From contig JAHGAU010000002.1 in assembly GCA_019925105.1 (NCBI GenBank), positions 1,302,001 to 1,366,000 of the forward strand: a stretch of 64,000 bases of DNA, read 5' to 3'. Source of the stretch: Niebla homalea. Taxonomy: Eukaryota; Ascomycota; Lecanoromycetes; Lecanorales; Ramalinaceae. Positions 10,388-29,011 of this stretch are shown here, piece after piece. Under the pieces are notes generated by a model. The model was given only the letters and a program-made list of their open reading frames with translations. It did no database searches and had not been told where the DNA came from. The position numbers were made by a program, and so were the translations under genes. Positions within the stretch are counted from its first letter, which is position 1, and each line of letters begins with the position of its first letter.

Positions 10388-13300
10388 ACCACCATATCCC
10401 CGGTAAAATAATATACGAGCTCCACCTATTTATTAACTATATACTCCCGAAGAAAGCAGTATTTAATATATATATATTTTATCTTTAAGTAATTCGTAAA
10501 GTCCTTCGTTAATATAATCGCTCCCTAATTATTATAAAAGATTACCGTAATAAAAATAAGGGTCTTAATATCGGGTTTAAGCCAGGTAAGAAGAGCGTGG
10601 TTTTATATAATATCCTTATCCTTAAAGGCCGGTAATACCGTTGGATTTAAGGTGATTTTAATAAGTTAAGTTAATAATTATTTAAATTAAATCGCTTCTT
10701 TAATAACGTTATATTATCCTACGTATTCAGCCTTATAGGTAAATAAAGTTATAGTTGGTTAATATTTTAAGGATTAATTAATAATTATACTTCCTAAATT
10801 AAAGGTATACCCGGAAATAGACCGATATATTTACGGGTCGCCGGCGTAATTTAAGTCCGTATAACCATTAAGGGGCTTTAAAAGGCTTTGAAAGATAAGT
10901 TTTAAGGAGATTATACCGCGGAGGTAATAAAAGATCTTCTTAACGGCTATTTAATGCCCTTCGTTAAGGTTAAACGCGTAACGTAATATTACCGATACCG
11001 TATAAATTATATTAAGCTTAATATTTATTATAGCGTATATAAGTAAGTTAACCGCGGACTAATATTTAAGCCGGAATTACTTCAGAACGGTATACTTTTT
11101 ATCCGCTGGCTTAAAACGGGCACTTACGTTTATAAGGATAGTTATACCGTTACCCTTAAAGAAAGGATTATTATATATATTAAATTAAATAAGGACTTAT
11201 TTAACGTAATTTTCTTAATTAAGAGTTAAAGTTCAATTTTATCGATTACGGGTAATACTTATGCTTAAGTATTAATTATATAAACCCAGATCGGATATCT
11301 TAAACTTTTTATTTAATTAAGTTTTTAAGTCGGTAATAACCCGTTTATTAATTCTTATTATTAAAATATTATTAATATATACGGTAACGATAATATTAAT
11401 ATCCGGGTTTAAGAATATACTATAATCTTTATTAATATAATAATAATTAAGTTTTTTAAAGAATATAAAAAAATATTAATATTAAATCCGGGGTAATTAT
11501 TTAAGTTTATAGAAAGCTTTATTTAATAGATAAATACGTTTTAAATTATTATTAAAGCCCGTTAATTAATAGATATAAATCTTTTTAAGGATATTATTAT
11601 AAAGGAATATTATTTTAACGTTTATTTACTTAATTTCTAGGTTATATATAGCCGTTATAATAAAGAGGACCTTATAGCTTATAGGCTTAATAACCGTTAT
11701 AAAAGTATCGAAGAAGTCTAAGTTTTCCTTTTATTAAAAACTATAAATGACCTACCGGGCCTTATACCGGGTAATACTACCGTCTAATTTACGTTTATAC
11801 TTATAAATCTACTTATTATTTAATATATTAATACCGGGAGGTAAATCTATTAAAACCCAAGTTTTATTCTTCTTTAAGGATTTAATTTTATCTTCTATAA
11901 TAAGCTTTTATTTTACTTTACGGTATACGTACTTTATAACTTATATATAAATTATAAACTTAATATAATCCGTAAGAATTATAGCTATAAAATATATAAA
12001 TATTAATTAAAAGCCGGTAGTTTAATAATTAAAATCTTAATAATATTAATAACTTAAAAGTTATATTTTAATTACGTAAATTTGGATAAGTAGATTTAAA
12101 GATTTAATAAATTCTCTTAAAGATAAATAATAATATAGGATTAAATCGTAAAGATTAAATAAGCTTAAATTTAAATCTATAAAAATATATATACCCGGAA
12201 ATTCCTTTATAATATTATTCTTAAAAGTAAATAAGGATAATATAAATAAGTCTTCCTTATTAATATTTTCCTTAATAATTATAAGTTTTAAGGTAATACG
12301 GAGCCTAAATTACCTATTAAATATAAATTCAATTATATTTTTAATAATAATATTATTAATTTTATCCATAACGTCTATAATACGAAGGCCTTATATAGTG
12401 GTAATAACCGGCTTATTATTTATATTTTTATTATTATTGAGATATATCCGTTTTAACGATAGTTAAAAATCTATAATAACTATTTCCCTTTATCTCGGTA
12501 TTAAGTAATGAACCGGTAAAGGGTTATTGGCCTTACGTTTAAGCTAAATGGCCTTATCCTTTAATTACTTAATGTAATTATAGCGTTAAACCTGGCTATT
12601 TAATATAAGTATTTTATAAACGTAATAATCCTTAAAGCCAATAAAATATCCTTTAATGGCTTTAATTTGGAATTTTATCCAATTTATACTTAAAAGCTTA
12701 CGCTCTTAATATATACCGTATTATTTAACCCTTTTAATAAAAAATTAATTAAATTTCTTAAGGCCTATAACCTAATTTAATACGTTATAAGTACTTATAA
12801 ATATTATATTATATATAAAGGCCGTTATAATAATAAGTTCCGTAATAAGAATATATAATAAATTATTATTTAATAATATTATATAAGCCCGTATAATAAA
12901 AGTTTAACCTATTTATTCAGAAATACCGTTTTATTAAGGATTATAAAATACCGTAAACTCCCATTAAATCCCTTTAACGTACCGTTAATTATTAAATTAA
13001 AAATTATTATATATATTATTATTATCGGTATATACGTAACGGATAAAACAGTTTAAATAATAAATCCTCTTTATATAATTTTAAAAGGCCTTAAGGACCA
13101 TTTTATAAAAAGAATCTGGTAATAAGGCTATATAAATGACTTTAATAACGTCTTTAATAAAAGTAATAACTTACTTATAATTAGCTTTTATATTATTAAT
13201 AAGGTTAATTAAATCGGAATAAATAAACTCGTTTTAATAAGTATTAGGTTTAATATAGTTTTTATTTGGCTTAAGCTTTATTTATATCTCTATATAAATA

Positions 13301-13608
13301 ATATATTTATAATTCCTTAATAGATTTAATAAATTAAAGAAATTAATATTAATTATTATTTCCGGTAAAAACTTAATATTTTATTCCTTTATATATTTTA
13401 TTATTTTATATTAATATTTTAAGGCTTTTTAATTTACGGTAATAATATATAGGGTTATAAGTATTAAGTTATTAATAACTTTAATATTAACTTTAAGGAA
13501 ATAAAGGGCCGCCGATAAAAGTTTTATAAAGATACCGTTACGGTTAATAAATATACCTAAATCCTATAAGTTATTATTTTACTTAAAGGGATAATTAACT
13601 TATTATAG

Positions 13609-13857
13609 CTATTTAAGGTTAATAAAATTAAAGGTATTATTAAAAATAAAAAGAACGTTATAAACGATTAAATTACGGATGCCTTCGTTAAATTGATATA
13701 AGATTTTAATAATTTTAATATAAATAATATTTTTCCCCCCGGAAAAGTCTTTAATAAAAATAAGTTCGGGGAGAAGCTTTTTACGGGTGAATATATAACT
13801 ATTACCGATAATATAATTTATATAACCGGTATTAAAAATATAAATAATAAGAGACAA
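13609..13857 (-). pseudogene. B1 protease domain, surviving open stretch
   Basis: An 82-codon open stretch corresponds to the Copia aspartic protease. The active-site region reads FNTGYINYIIGN, where the family has LDTGCTNHxxGN. The catalytic Asp is now Asn, and Cys and His are Tyr, all by RIP-type changes. Further on, VYNVLFIFNNTFNFINL matches the VLYVPxxxxNLLS block that ends the domain. It is part of the B1 polyprotein and not a separate gene; the start Met is fortuitous. Confidence 0.85.
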
Positions 13858-14980
13858 TATGTTTATAATTAAATATACTTAATAGTCTTAATGGATAATA
13901 GGTAATAAAGCCGGTATAACGACGATAATATATATAAAGGCCAGGTTTATTAAGGCCTTAACCCCCGAAGGGGCTTTATATTCCTTATCCTTGGACTTAT
14001 CGTTACCCTTATTATTGCCTTTATTACTGCTATTACCGCCGTTACCGCGGCGCCGGCGTTTTTAATCGTTACCGGTACCTATATTATTGTTATTATCGTT
14101 ATTACGGCGCCTATTATTATTATTATAAGTCGATTTATCGTACCCATAAAGTAATTAATAGCCGATAACAATATAAAAACGTTTTTTTTATAAAACCTTA
14201 ACGTAATAACCCTAACGGATATTAAACTACGGAAAAATATAAAGTAAAATAAAGTTATTAAAGTGGATATCGTTTTAAAAGCGTAAATTAATAGTAATAA
14301 CCGTAAGGGCTATAATATTAAACGTAAATATTTTATTTAAGGCTTTATATTAAAGAAACCGGTTAATTATATAAGTAAATACGTATTTTAAAACGTTAAT
14401 ATTATTATCGGCTCTTTAAAACGGCTTATATTTATTATTATATTAATTAATATAAGCTTTATACTCTAAGCCGAGGCCCTTATAGAATTATTAAATAAAT
14501 ACGTTATTATTAATAATAATTATACTTTAAAAGTTTTATAATTTATTAAAAAGGTTTTAATATTTATTATAATACTTATTTGGATCTAAATATTAATTAA
14601 GGGTAAAAGAAATAAAGCGTTTAAGGGTTAATATAAAGTAATTTAAGCCCTTAAGTTAATACTGAGTACGGAGGGTGTTTTACGTTACTTTAATATTCTT
14701 AATATTTTTAATAACGTATTAATTAATCCCCTTAATCCTTATACGGATTATAATATAAGTTATAAAGTGCCCTTAATCGTAAGTATTTTGGGCCTTTATA
14801 AGCTTATTACCTTTAAGAATTTTAATCTTAATAAAGCGTAAATTAAAATCTATAATTTAATAGTTAAGCTGGGTAAGCTTAAGCTTCTTATTTATCTTAT
14901 GTTCCTATATAATATATTTAAGGTTATCCTTAAGTTTAGCAACCTTATTAAAGGTACCGGTAATCTTAAAGGGGTCGGAT

Positions 14981-14984
<4 letters not shown>

Positions 14985-15040
<56 letters not shown>
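14985..15040. repeat. (TAA)n microsatellite in B1
   Basis: An uninterrupted 56-bp run lies in the gag part. The equivalent run is 64 bp in B0 (21075-21138, one interruption) and about 48 bp with interruptions in B3 (27866-27914). Confidence 0.9.
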
Positions 15041-16075
15041 GTAATCTAGCTTAAAGGCTAAAGAAATCTATATCGTTAAGAGGCGACGGGATTATAATTA
15101 ATAATATTAAGCTTTTAAATAAGGATAATTTAGATGGTAATAATAATAAATAGTATTCTAGATTATTATCCTTAAAGATTATAGCCTTCTTAAATAAGGT
15201 ATACGTAAATTAAAACGTTTTATAAAATAAACGGTAATAAGCCCGGAGTTTCTTTTTACTTAATAAGAACCATATTTTAAAAATTAATAAATAATAAAAC
15301 TTCTTAATTTTAACGGACCGTTTAAAATATAAAGCTTATAAAATATATATAATACGCCGGGTAAAAAAACGTTATTTAAGGATAAATAATTTAATTATTA
15401 ATTAAAGTAATAGAACGTATAAATTAAAATAATTAACGTATTCTTAATAATCTTAATAAAAAGCCCCTAGAAATAAAGTTATAATTAATTTAAACCTTAA
15501 TAATTTTAATAAAAAAAAAAGAACTTTAAAAGTAAATATTTTACTTCTTTTTATACTTAAACTTTAATATAGTAATTAAAGTAAATTTTAATATAAAACT
15601 AAAATAATAATAGCTTAAATTAAGTGATTAACTTAATTAAAAGGCTAAATATATGCGATAATAAGCTTTATAAGCCGTTTTAATCGCTTTAATAATAAAT
15701 AAACGTTTCCCTTTATTCTTTAAGGGTATTAATACGTTTATTAAGGATCCGCCGATTTAACGGCTTTATAGGTGCTATTATACCCTTATAGCGTACGCGT
15801 AGATCGGTATATAAGGTTATTATACCTTATAATTCTGCGTATAGATAGTAATTTAAGCTGGGAGCGTTTTAACCTTTTTATTTTTATTTTAGCCTCTTTA
15901 TTTTTCGGGTAGCTAAGGATTAAATCAATAGGACTGCTGGGTAATTACGTAGTTATGGTGATTATAAGAGTCGTTATAATGCTTGCGATAACGGAGTGAC
16001 GGCTCTTAAGGTATCTAAGCTATATAGCGTAATTAAGGCTTACTGAATTGATAAACGCAGTGGTAAGTATATAAG

Positions 16076-16089
16076 CCGGGCTTATAACC
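16076..16089 (-). other. B1 primer-binding site
   Basis: On the - strand GGTTATAAGCCCGG follows the 5' LTR directly. Restoring one RIP change gives GGTTATGAGCCC, the complement of the anticodon arm of initiator tRNA-Met. This implies priming by a half-tRNA, as known for Drosophila copia. Confidence 0.75.
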
Positions 16090-16224
16090 TGTTGAAATGG
16101 TAGGGTGTAACTTGCTTAATTAAGTACTATGTAAGGTGCTAAGCGATATCTATCTATAAGAAGTGGAAGTACGCTAGTTCCCTTTTGGTAATAGCCGAGG
16201 TCTCTGCCTTCTGCACTTCTGACA
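16090..16224 (-). repeat. B1 5' LTR (right)
   Basis: 135 bp, carrying the same private variant as the left LTR. It is followed by the target duplication CCTTT and then the rest of the B0 LTR. Confidence 0.95.
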
Positions 16225-16499
16225 CCTTTTGGTAATAGCCGAGGTTTTTACCTTCTGTACTTCTGACACTCCCACTCGATCAGTAGCTTTATAATACTAT
16301 AATACCGTACCATTTATTAAGTAAGGAGCAAAAGCTCCCACTGAAACTATATTACCGCAGTAAGGGGTATATCTATTCATCCCAAAACGCCAGTAGAGGT
16401 GTAGTACCGATTACTTTAATCCCAGATGATTTTTGAATTTAAGAAAGCCGTCCCTTAATAACGGCTTCGTAAGGCCGTTAGCCACCATATCCCCGGTAG

Positions 16500-19400
16500 G
16501 ATAGTATACGAGCTCCACTTATTTATTAATTATATACTCCCGAAGAAAGTAATACTTAATATATATATACTTTATCTTTAAGTGGTTTATAAGGTCTTTT
16601 GCCAGTATAATCGCTCCTTAATTATTATAAAAGATCACCGTAATAAGGGTAAAAGCCTTAGTATTAAGTTTAAATTAAGTAAGAAAAGCATAATTCTATA
16701 TAACGTTTTTATTCTTAAGGGCCGGTAATACTATTGGATTTAAGGTGATTTTAATAAGTTAAGTTAATAGTTATTTAAGTTAAATCGCTTCTTTAATAAC
16801 GTTATATTATCCTACGTACTCGGCTTTATAGGTAAATAGGGTTATAATCGGTTAACGTTTTAAAGACTAATTAATAACTATATTTCCTAGGTTAAAGGTA
16901 TATCCAGAAGTAAACCGGCATATTTATAAATCGCCGGTATAATTTAAGTTTATATAGCCATTAAAAGGCTTTAAAGGATTTTAAAAAATAAACTTTAAAA
17001 AAGCTATACTATAAAAATAACGGAAGATCTTCTTAATAACTATTTAATGCCCTTTATTAAGGTTAAATATATAACGTAATATTACCGATATTATATAAAT
17101 TATATTAAGTTTAATACTTATTATAATATATATAAGTAAACCGATAACGGATTAATATTTAAGTTAAAATTATTTTAAAGCAATATATTCCTTATTAGCC
17201 GGTTTAAAACGGGCACTTACGTTTATAGGGATAACTATACCGTTATCCTTAAAAAGAGGATTATTATATATATTAAATTAAATAAAAACCTATTTAACGT
17301 AATTCTTTTAATTAAAAGTTAAAATTCAACTTTATCGATTACGGGTAATATTTATACTTAAATATTAACTATATAGGCTTAAATCGGATATCTTAAACTT
17401 TTTATTTAATTAAGTTTTTAAATTAATAATAACCCGTTTATTAACTTTTATTATTAAGATATTATTAATATATATAATAATAATAATATTATTATCCGGG
17501 TTTAAGAATATATTATAATCTTTATTAATATAATAATAATTAAGTTTCTTAAGGAATATAAAGAAGTATTAATATTAAATTTAAAATAATTATTTAAGCT
17601 TATAAAGAACTTTATTTAATAAATAAATATATCTTAAATTATTATTAAAGCCCGTTAATTAATAAATATAAATCTTTTTATAAATATCTTTATAAAAGAA
17701 TATTATTTTAACGTTTATTTACTTAATCTTTAAGTTATATATAACCGTTATAATAAAAAGGGCCTTATAATTTATAGGCTTAATAACCGTTATAAAAATA
17801 TTAAAGAAGTCCAAGTTTTTCTTTTATTAAAAACTACGGATTACTTATTTAGCCTTATACTTAATAATATTACCGTTTAATTTACATTTATACTTATAAA
17901 TTTACTTATTATTTAATATATTAATACCGGGAGGTAGATTTATTAAGACCTAAGTTTTATTTTTTTTTAAGGATTTAATTTTATTTTTTATAACGAGCTT
18001 TTACTTTATTTTACGGTATATATCCTTTATAACTTATATATAAATTATAGGCTTTATATAGTCCGTAAGAATTATAATTATAAAATATATAAACGTTAAT
18101 TAAAAGTTAATAGCTTAATAATTAAAGTCTTAATAATACTAATAACTTAAAAATTATATTTTAATTATATAAGCTTAAATAAATAAATCTAAAGATTTAA
18201 TAAATTCTCTTAAAGACGGGTAATAATATAAAATAAAATTATAAAAATTAAATAAGCTTAAGTTTAAGTTTATAAAAATATATATACTTAAAGATTCCTT
18301 TATAATATTATTATTAAGGGTAAATAAGGATAAAATAAATAAGTTATCCTTATTAATATTTTCCTTAATAATTATAAATTTTAAGGTTATATAAAGCTTA
18401 AGTTATTTATTAAATATAAATTTAACTATATCCTTAATAATAATATTATCGGTTTTATCCGTAACGTTTATAATATAAAAGCCTTAAATAATAATAATAA
18501 CCGGTTTATTATTTATATTTTTATTATTATTAAAATATATCTGTTTTAATAATAACTGGAAATCCACGGTAACTATCTCCCCTTATTTCGGTATTAAATA
18601 ATAAACCAATAAGGGGTTATCGGCCTTATATTTGGGTTAAACGGCCTTATCCTTTAATTATTTAACGTAATTATAACGTTAAACCCGGTTATTTAATATA
18701 AATATTTTATAGACGTAATAACCCTTAAAGTTAATAAAACGTCTTTTAACGGCCTTAATTTAGAATTTTATCCAATTTATACCGGGAAGTTTACGTTCTT
18801 AATATATATTGCGTTATTTAACCCTTTTAATAAAAGATTAATTAAGTTTTCTAAAACCTATAATTTAATTCGGTATATTATAAGTACTTATAAATATTAT
18901 ATTATATATAAAAGTTATTATAATAATAAATTTAATAATAAGAATACGTAATAAATTACTATTTAATAGTATTATATAAGCCCGGATAATAAAAATTTAA
19001 TTTATTTATTTAAAAATACTATTTTATTAAGGGTTATAAAGTACCGTAAACTCCCATTAAATATTTTTAATATACTATTAATTATTAAATTAAAAACCGT
19101 TATATATATTATTATTATTAATATATAAGTAATAAATAAAATAATTTAAGCAATAAATCCTTTTTATATAGCCTTAAAAAGCCTTAAAAACCGTTTTATA
19201 TAAAGAGTTTAATAATAAAGCTATATAAATAACTTTAATAATATCTTTAATAAAAATAATAATCTATTTATAATCAGCTTTTATATTATTAATAAAGTTA
19301 ATTAAATTAAAATAAATAAGTTTATTTTAATAAATATTAAGCTTAATATAATTTTTATTTAACTTAAACTTTATTTATATCTCCGTATAAACAATATATT

Positions 19401-21071
19401 TATAATCCTTTAATAAATCCGGTAAATTAAAAAGATCGATATTAATTATTATTTCCGGTAAAAGTTTAATATTTTATTCCTTTATATATTTCGTTATTTT
19501 ATATTAATATTTTAAGGTTTCTTAATTTACGGTAATAATATATAAAGTTATAAATATTAAATTATTAATAACTTTAATATTAACTTTAAGAAAATAAAGG
19601 GCCGCCGGTAAAAATTTTATAAAAATATTATTACGGCCGATAAATATACTTAAATCCTCCGGGTTATTATTTTACTTAAGGGGATAACCGGCTTATTATA
19701 GTTATTTAAGGTTAATAAGATTAAAAATATTATTAAAAATAAAAAGGACGTTATAAATAATTAAATTACGGACGCCTTTATTAAATTAATATAAGATTTT
19801 AATAATTTTAATATAAATAATATTTTTCTTTCTAAAAAAACCTTTAATAAGAATAAGTTTAAGAAAAAGCTTTTTACGGATAAATATACGGTTATTATTA
19901 ACGATATAATTTATATAACCGGTATTAAAGATATAAATAATAAGAATAAATACGTTTATAATTAAATATACTTAATAATCCCGGTAAATAATAGGTAGTA
20001 AAGCCGGTATAACGATGGTAATATATATAAAGGCCAGATTTATTAAGGCCTTAATCCTTAAAGGGGCTTTATATTCCTTATCCTTAGGCTTATTATTACT
20101 TTTATTATTATTTTTATTACCGTTATTACCGCCGTTACCGCGGCGTTAACGTTTTTAATCGTTACCGGTACCGGTATTATTATTATTATTATTATTATAA
20201 CGTTTATTATTATTATTATAAATCGATTTATTATACCTATAAAGTAAACGATAACCGGTAATAATATAAAAATATTTTTTTTATAAAACTTTAACGTAAT
20301 AACCTTAACGGATATTAAATTACGGAGGAATACAAAGTAAAATAAAATTATTAAGGTAGATATTATCCCGGAAGCGTAAATTAATAATAGTAACTATAAA
20401 GGCTAAGGTATTAGACGTAAACGTTTTATTTAAAACTTTATATTAAAGAAATTAATTAATAATATAAATAAATACGTATTTTAAAACGTTAATATTATTA
20501 TCGGCCGTTTAAAACGGCTTATATTTATTATTATATTAATTAATATAAGCTTTATATTTTAAGTTAAAGCTTTTATAAAATTATTAAATAAATACGTTAT
20601 TATTAATTATAATTATACCTTAAAAGTTTTATAATTTATTAAAAAAATCTTAATATTTATTATAATACTTATTTGGATCTAAGTATTAATTAAGGGTAAA
20701 AGAAATAAAATACTTAAGGGTTAATATAAAATAATTTAAGCCTTTAAGTTAATACTGAGTATAAAAAGTGTTTTACGTTACTTTAATATTCTTAATATTT
20801 TTAATAATATATTAATTAATCCCCTTAATCCTTATACGGATTACGGTATAGGTTATAAAGTACCCTTAATCATAAGTATTTTAAACCTTTATAAACTTAT
20901 TACCCTTAAGAACTTCAGTCTTAATAAAATATAAATTAAAATTTATAATTTAATAATTAAGCCGGATAAGCTTAAGCCTTTTATTTATCTTACGTTCTTA
21001 TATAATATACTTAAGGTTATCCTTAAGCTTAATAACTTTATTAAAAATATTAATAATCTTAAAAAGGTTAA

Positions 21072-21137
<66 letters not shown>

Positions 21138-21850
21138 TTTAGTTTAAAAGCTAAAGAAATCTATATTATTAAAAGGCGACGGGATTATAATTAATAATAT
21201 TAAGCCCTTAAATAGGGATAACTTAAATGGTAATAATAGTAAATAATACTTTAAATCGTTATCCTTAAAGACTATAGCCTTTTTAAATAAAGTATATATA
21301 AATTAAAACGTCTTATAAAGTAAACGGTAACGGACCCGGAGTTTCTTTTTATTTAATAAGAATTATATTTTAAGGGTTAATAAATAATAAAACTTCTTAA
21401 TTTTAACGGAACGTTTAAAACGTAAAGCTTATAAAATATATATAATACGCCGGGTAAAAAAATATTATTTAAGGATAAATAATTTAATTATTAATTAAAA
21501 TAATAAAATATATAAATCAGGATAATTAACATATTCTTAATAATTTTAATAAAGAGCCTTTAAAAATAAAGCTATAATTAATTTAAACCTTAATACTTTT
21601 AATAAAAAAGAAAAAGCCTTAAAAATAAATATCTTACTTTTTTTTATACTTAAACTTTAATATAATGGTTAAGGTAAACTTTAATATAAGGTTAGAATAA
21701 TAATAGCTTAAATTAAGTAATTAACTTAGTTAAAAGGTTAAATATACGTGATAATAAGCTTTATAAGCCGCTTTAATCGCTTTAATAATAAATAAACGTT
21801 TCCCCTTATTCTTTAAGGGTATTAACGTATTTATTAAGGATCCGCCGATT
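16500..21850 (-). pseudogene. B0 gag-pol polyprotein relic
   Basis: This is collinear with B1 over gag, protease, integrase, RT and RNase H. All frames are closed by RIP stops. The protease segment (about 19690-19930) has lost the open frame still seen in B1. The gag linker with ATT repeats is short here (about 20174-20200). Confidence 0.85.
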
Positions 21851-22168
21851 TAACGGTTTTATAAATATTATTATACCTTTATAATGTACGCGTAAATCGG
21901 TATATAAGGCTATTATACCCTATAATTCTGCGTATAGATAATAATTTAAATTAGGAGCGTCCCAGCTTTCTTATTTTCGTCCCAGCCTCCTTATTTTTCG
22001 GGTGGCTAAGGATTAAATCGATAAAACTATTAGGTAATTACGTAATTATAATGATTATAAAAGTCATTATAATACTTACGATAACGGAGCGACGGCTCTT
22101 AAGGTATTTAAGCTATATAACGTAATTAAGGCTTACTGAATTAATAAACGTAGTGGTAAACATGCAAG

Positions 22169-22182
22169 CCGGGCTTATAACC
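22169..22182 (-). other. B0 primer-binding site
   Basis: The same 14-mer as in B1 (GGTTATAAGCCCGG on the - strand), directly inside the right LTR. Confidence 0.72.
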
Positions 22183-22320
22183 TATTGAAATAGTAGGGTA
22201 TAACTTGCTTAGTTGAATACTATATAAGGTGCTAAGCGATATTTACCTATGAGAAGTCCAGGAAGTAGGCTAGCCCCCTTTTGGTAATAGCCGAGGTCTT
22301 TACCTTCTGCACTTCTGACA
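22183..22320 (-). repeat. B0 5' LTR (right)
   Basis: 138 bp, starting TATTGAAATAG (from TGTTGAAATGG) and ending TTCTGACA. It is followed by the target duplication GTTAA. Confidence 0.95.
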
Positions 22321-22325
22321 GTTAA

Positions 22326-22759
22326 TAGTCCGCCGGCTTCTTATTAAATATTAAAATATCATTTAAGTAGATTATATAAGTTATATTAATAAAGTTAATA
22401 AAAGTATAATTAATATAAGCTTAAAAGGTTATTAAGGCGTTAATTAATTTAAACGGTATAATAAGATATTTAAAATAATTATAATATATACGGAATACCG
22501 TTTTTTACTTATCGTTAAACTTAATCCGTAGCCGGTAATAGGTATCCTTAAGGTTTAACTTGGTAAACTATTTAAAGTTATTTAGCCGGTTAAGGGTCTC
22601 GGTAATTAAGGGTAATAAATATCGATTTTTAATTATAACCGTATTTAACCTACGGTAATTAATATAAAAATAAAGGCTATTATTTTTCTTAAATATAAAA
22701 AGGATCGGAGCGTTTATAAACGATGTTAAATAATAAATCCAATCCCGGACTATAATATC
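22326..22759 (-). pseudogene. Gypsy I reverse transcriptase relic
   Basis: On the - strand this reads as the core of a Gypsy reverse transcriptase. Seen in order are APILFI (family APVLFV), YFYINYRRLN (family RxCxDYRxLN), IKNRYLLPLI, FTKLNLKDTYYR (family FTKLDLKxAYxR) and the active-site box YLNDIL at 22352-22369, where YLDD has its first Asp changed to Asn. Stops are few, so the domain is unusually easy to read. It continues the Gypsy I segment at 7460-9925. On the right it is cut by B3 just upstream of the APxLFV motif; the preceding linker, protease and gag are absent. Confidence 0.92.
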
Positions 22760-22901
22760 TGTTGAAATGGTAGGGTGTAACTTGCTTAATTAAGTAAGTA
22801 CTATATAAGGTACTAAGCGATATCTATCTATGAGAAGTCCAGGAAGTAGGCTAGCCTTCTTTTGGTAATAGCCGAGGTCTTTGCTTTTTGCACTTCTGAT
22901 A
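22760..22901 (-). repeat. B3 3' LTR (left)
   Basis: 142 bp, with a duplicated AAGT (TTAAGTAAGTAC) not seen in other family 2 LTRs of the window. Confidence 0.95.
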
Positions 22902-23199
22902 CTCCCATTTGATTAATAGCTTTATAATATTATAATACCGTACTACTTATTAAGTAAGGAGTAAAAGTTCTTACTGGAACTGTATTACCGTAATAAGGGG
23001 TATATCCACCCTGACTCCAATAGTAAGGGGTATATTTATTTATCTTAAAACGTTAATAAAGGTATAGTACCGATTACTTTAATCTTAAATGATTTCTGAA
23101 TTTAAGAAAGCCGTCCCTTAATAACGGCTTCGTAAGGCCGTTAGCCACTATATCCCCGGTAAAATAATATATAAGCTTTACTTATTTATTAACTATATA

Positions 23200-28540
<5,341 letters not shown>

Positions 28541-28855
28541 TTAACGGCTTTATAAATGCTACTATACCCTTATAGCGTACGCGTAGATCGGTATATAAGG
28601 TTACTATACTTTACGGTTTACGTATAGATGATAATTTCAGGCTAGGTAGCGTCCCAGCCTTCTTATTTTCCGTCTTAGTCTCCTTATTTTCGGGTAATTA
28701 AGGCTTAAATCGATAGGACTATTAAGCAACTATAGTAATTATAATAATAATAAAAGCCATTACGATGCTAACGGAGTAATAATACGGCTCTTAAGGTATT
28801 TAAGTTATCGTTACTAAGGCTTACTAATTACTAAGCGTAGTGGTAAGTATATAAG

Positions 28856-28869
28856 CCGGGCTTATAACT
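28856..28869 (-). other. B3 primer-binding site
   Basis: - strand AGTTATAAGCCCGG: the family 14-mer with one more G-to-A change, next to the right LTR. Confidence 0.7.
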
Positions 28870-29007
28870 TATTAAAATAATAAGGTATAACTTGCTTAAT
28901 TAAGTATTATATAAGGTGCTAAGCGATATCTATCTATGAGAAGTCCAGGAAGTAGGCTAGCCCTCTTTTAGTAATAGCCGAGGTCTTTGCCTTCTGTACT
29001 TCTGACA
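28870..29007 (-). repeat. B3 5' LTR (right)
   Basis: 138 bp, from TATTAAAATAA to TTCTGACA. It is more RIP-mutated than the B3 left LTR. Confidence 0.93.
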
Positions 29008-29011
29008 TTTT

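Larger units (their letters stand above)
10440..15760 (-). pseudogene. B1 gag-pol polyprotein relic
   Basis: The family polyprotein is ordered gag, protease, integrase, reverse transcriptase, RNase H. On the - strand the gag ends in a basic, Asn/Arg/Gly-rich segment (about 13960-14140). Protease lies at 13609-13857, integrase at about 12300-13100 and RT at about 11000-11950. The RT active-site YVDD box reads YINN at 11368-11379, preceded by the typical NPDINIIVTV segment. Both catalytic Asp codons became Asn by C-to-T change on the opposite strand. Stops, mostly TAA from CAA, occur all along. Nothing here can be expressed as a full protein. Confidence 0.88.
10025..16224 (-). mobile_element. 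Copia family 2 element B1, complete structure
   Basis: This is a 6200-bp LTR retrotransposon on the - strand. It has two 135-bp LTRs (10025-10159 and 16090-16224), a primer-binding site next to the right LTR and a gag-pol relic between them. The target duplication CCTTT flanks it perfectly (10020-10024 and 16225-16229). It sits inside an LTR of B0, a member of the same family. Its LTRs are 3 bp shorter than those of B0 and share a private variant (GAAGTGGAAGTACGC), so it belongs to a subfamily. The outer edges and the 3' leader (10025-10440) keep CpA/TpG, while the gag-pol is RIP-saturated and closed in all frames. Confidence 0.96.
16230..22320 (-). mobile_element. Copia family 2 element B0, main part
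   Basis: This is the body of B0 after the B1 insertion. It holds the rest of its left LTR (16230-16268), the internal region and the right LTR (22183-22320, 138 bp). With 9926-10024 it makes a complete element flanked by GTTAA on both sides (9921-9925 and 22321-22325). Its host is Gypsy I. The order of domains is as in B1. The RT active-site box reads YINN at 17461-17472. RIP is heavier than in B1, in line with B0 being older. The internal length (16269-22182, 5914 bp) matches B1 (5930 bp), so no large deletion is present. Confidence 0.95.

Noticed and set aside
14985..15040. Centromeric or telomeric satellite
   Set aside because: The TAA run is in the same gag position in all three family 2 copies, so it belongs to the element.
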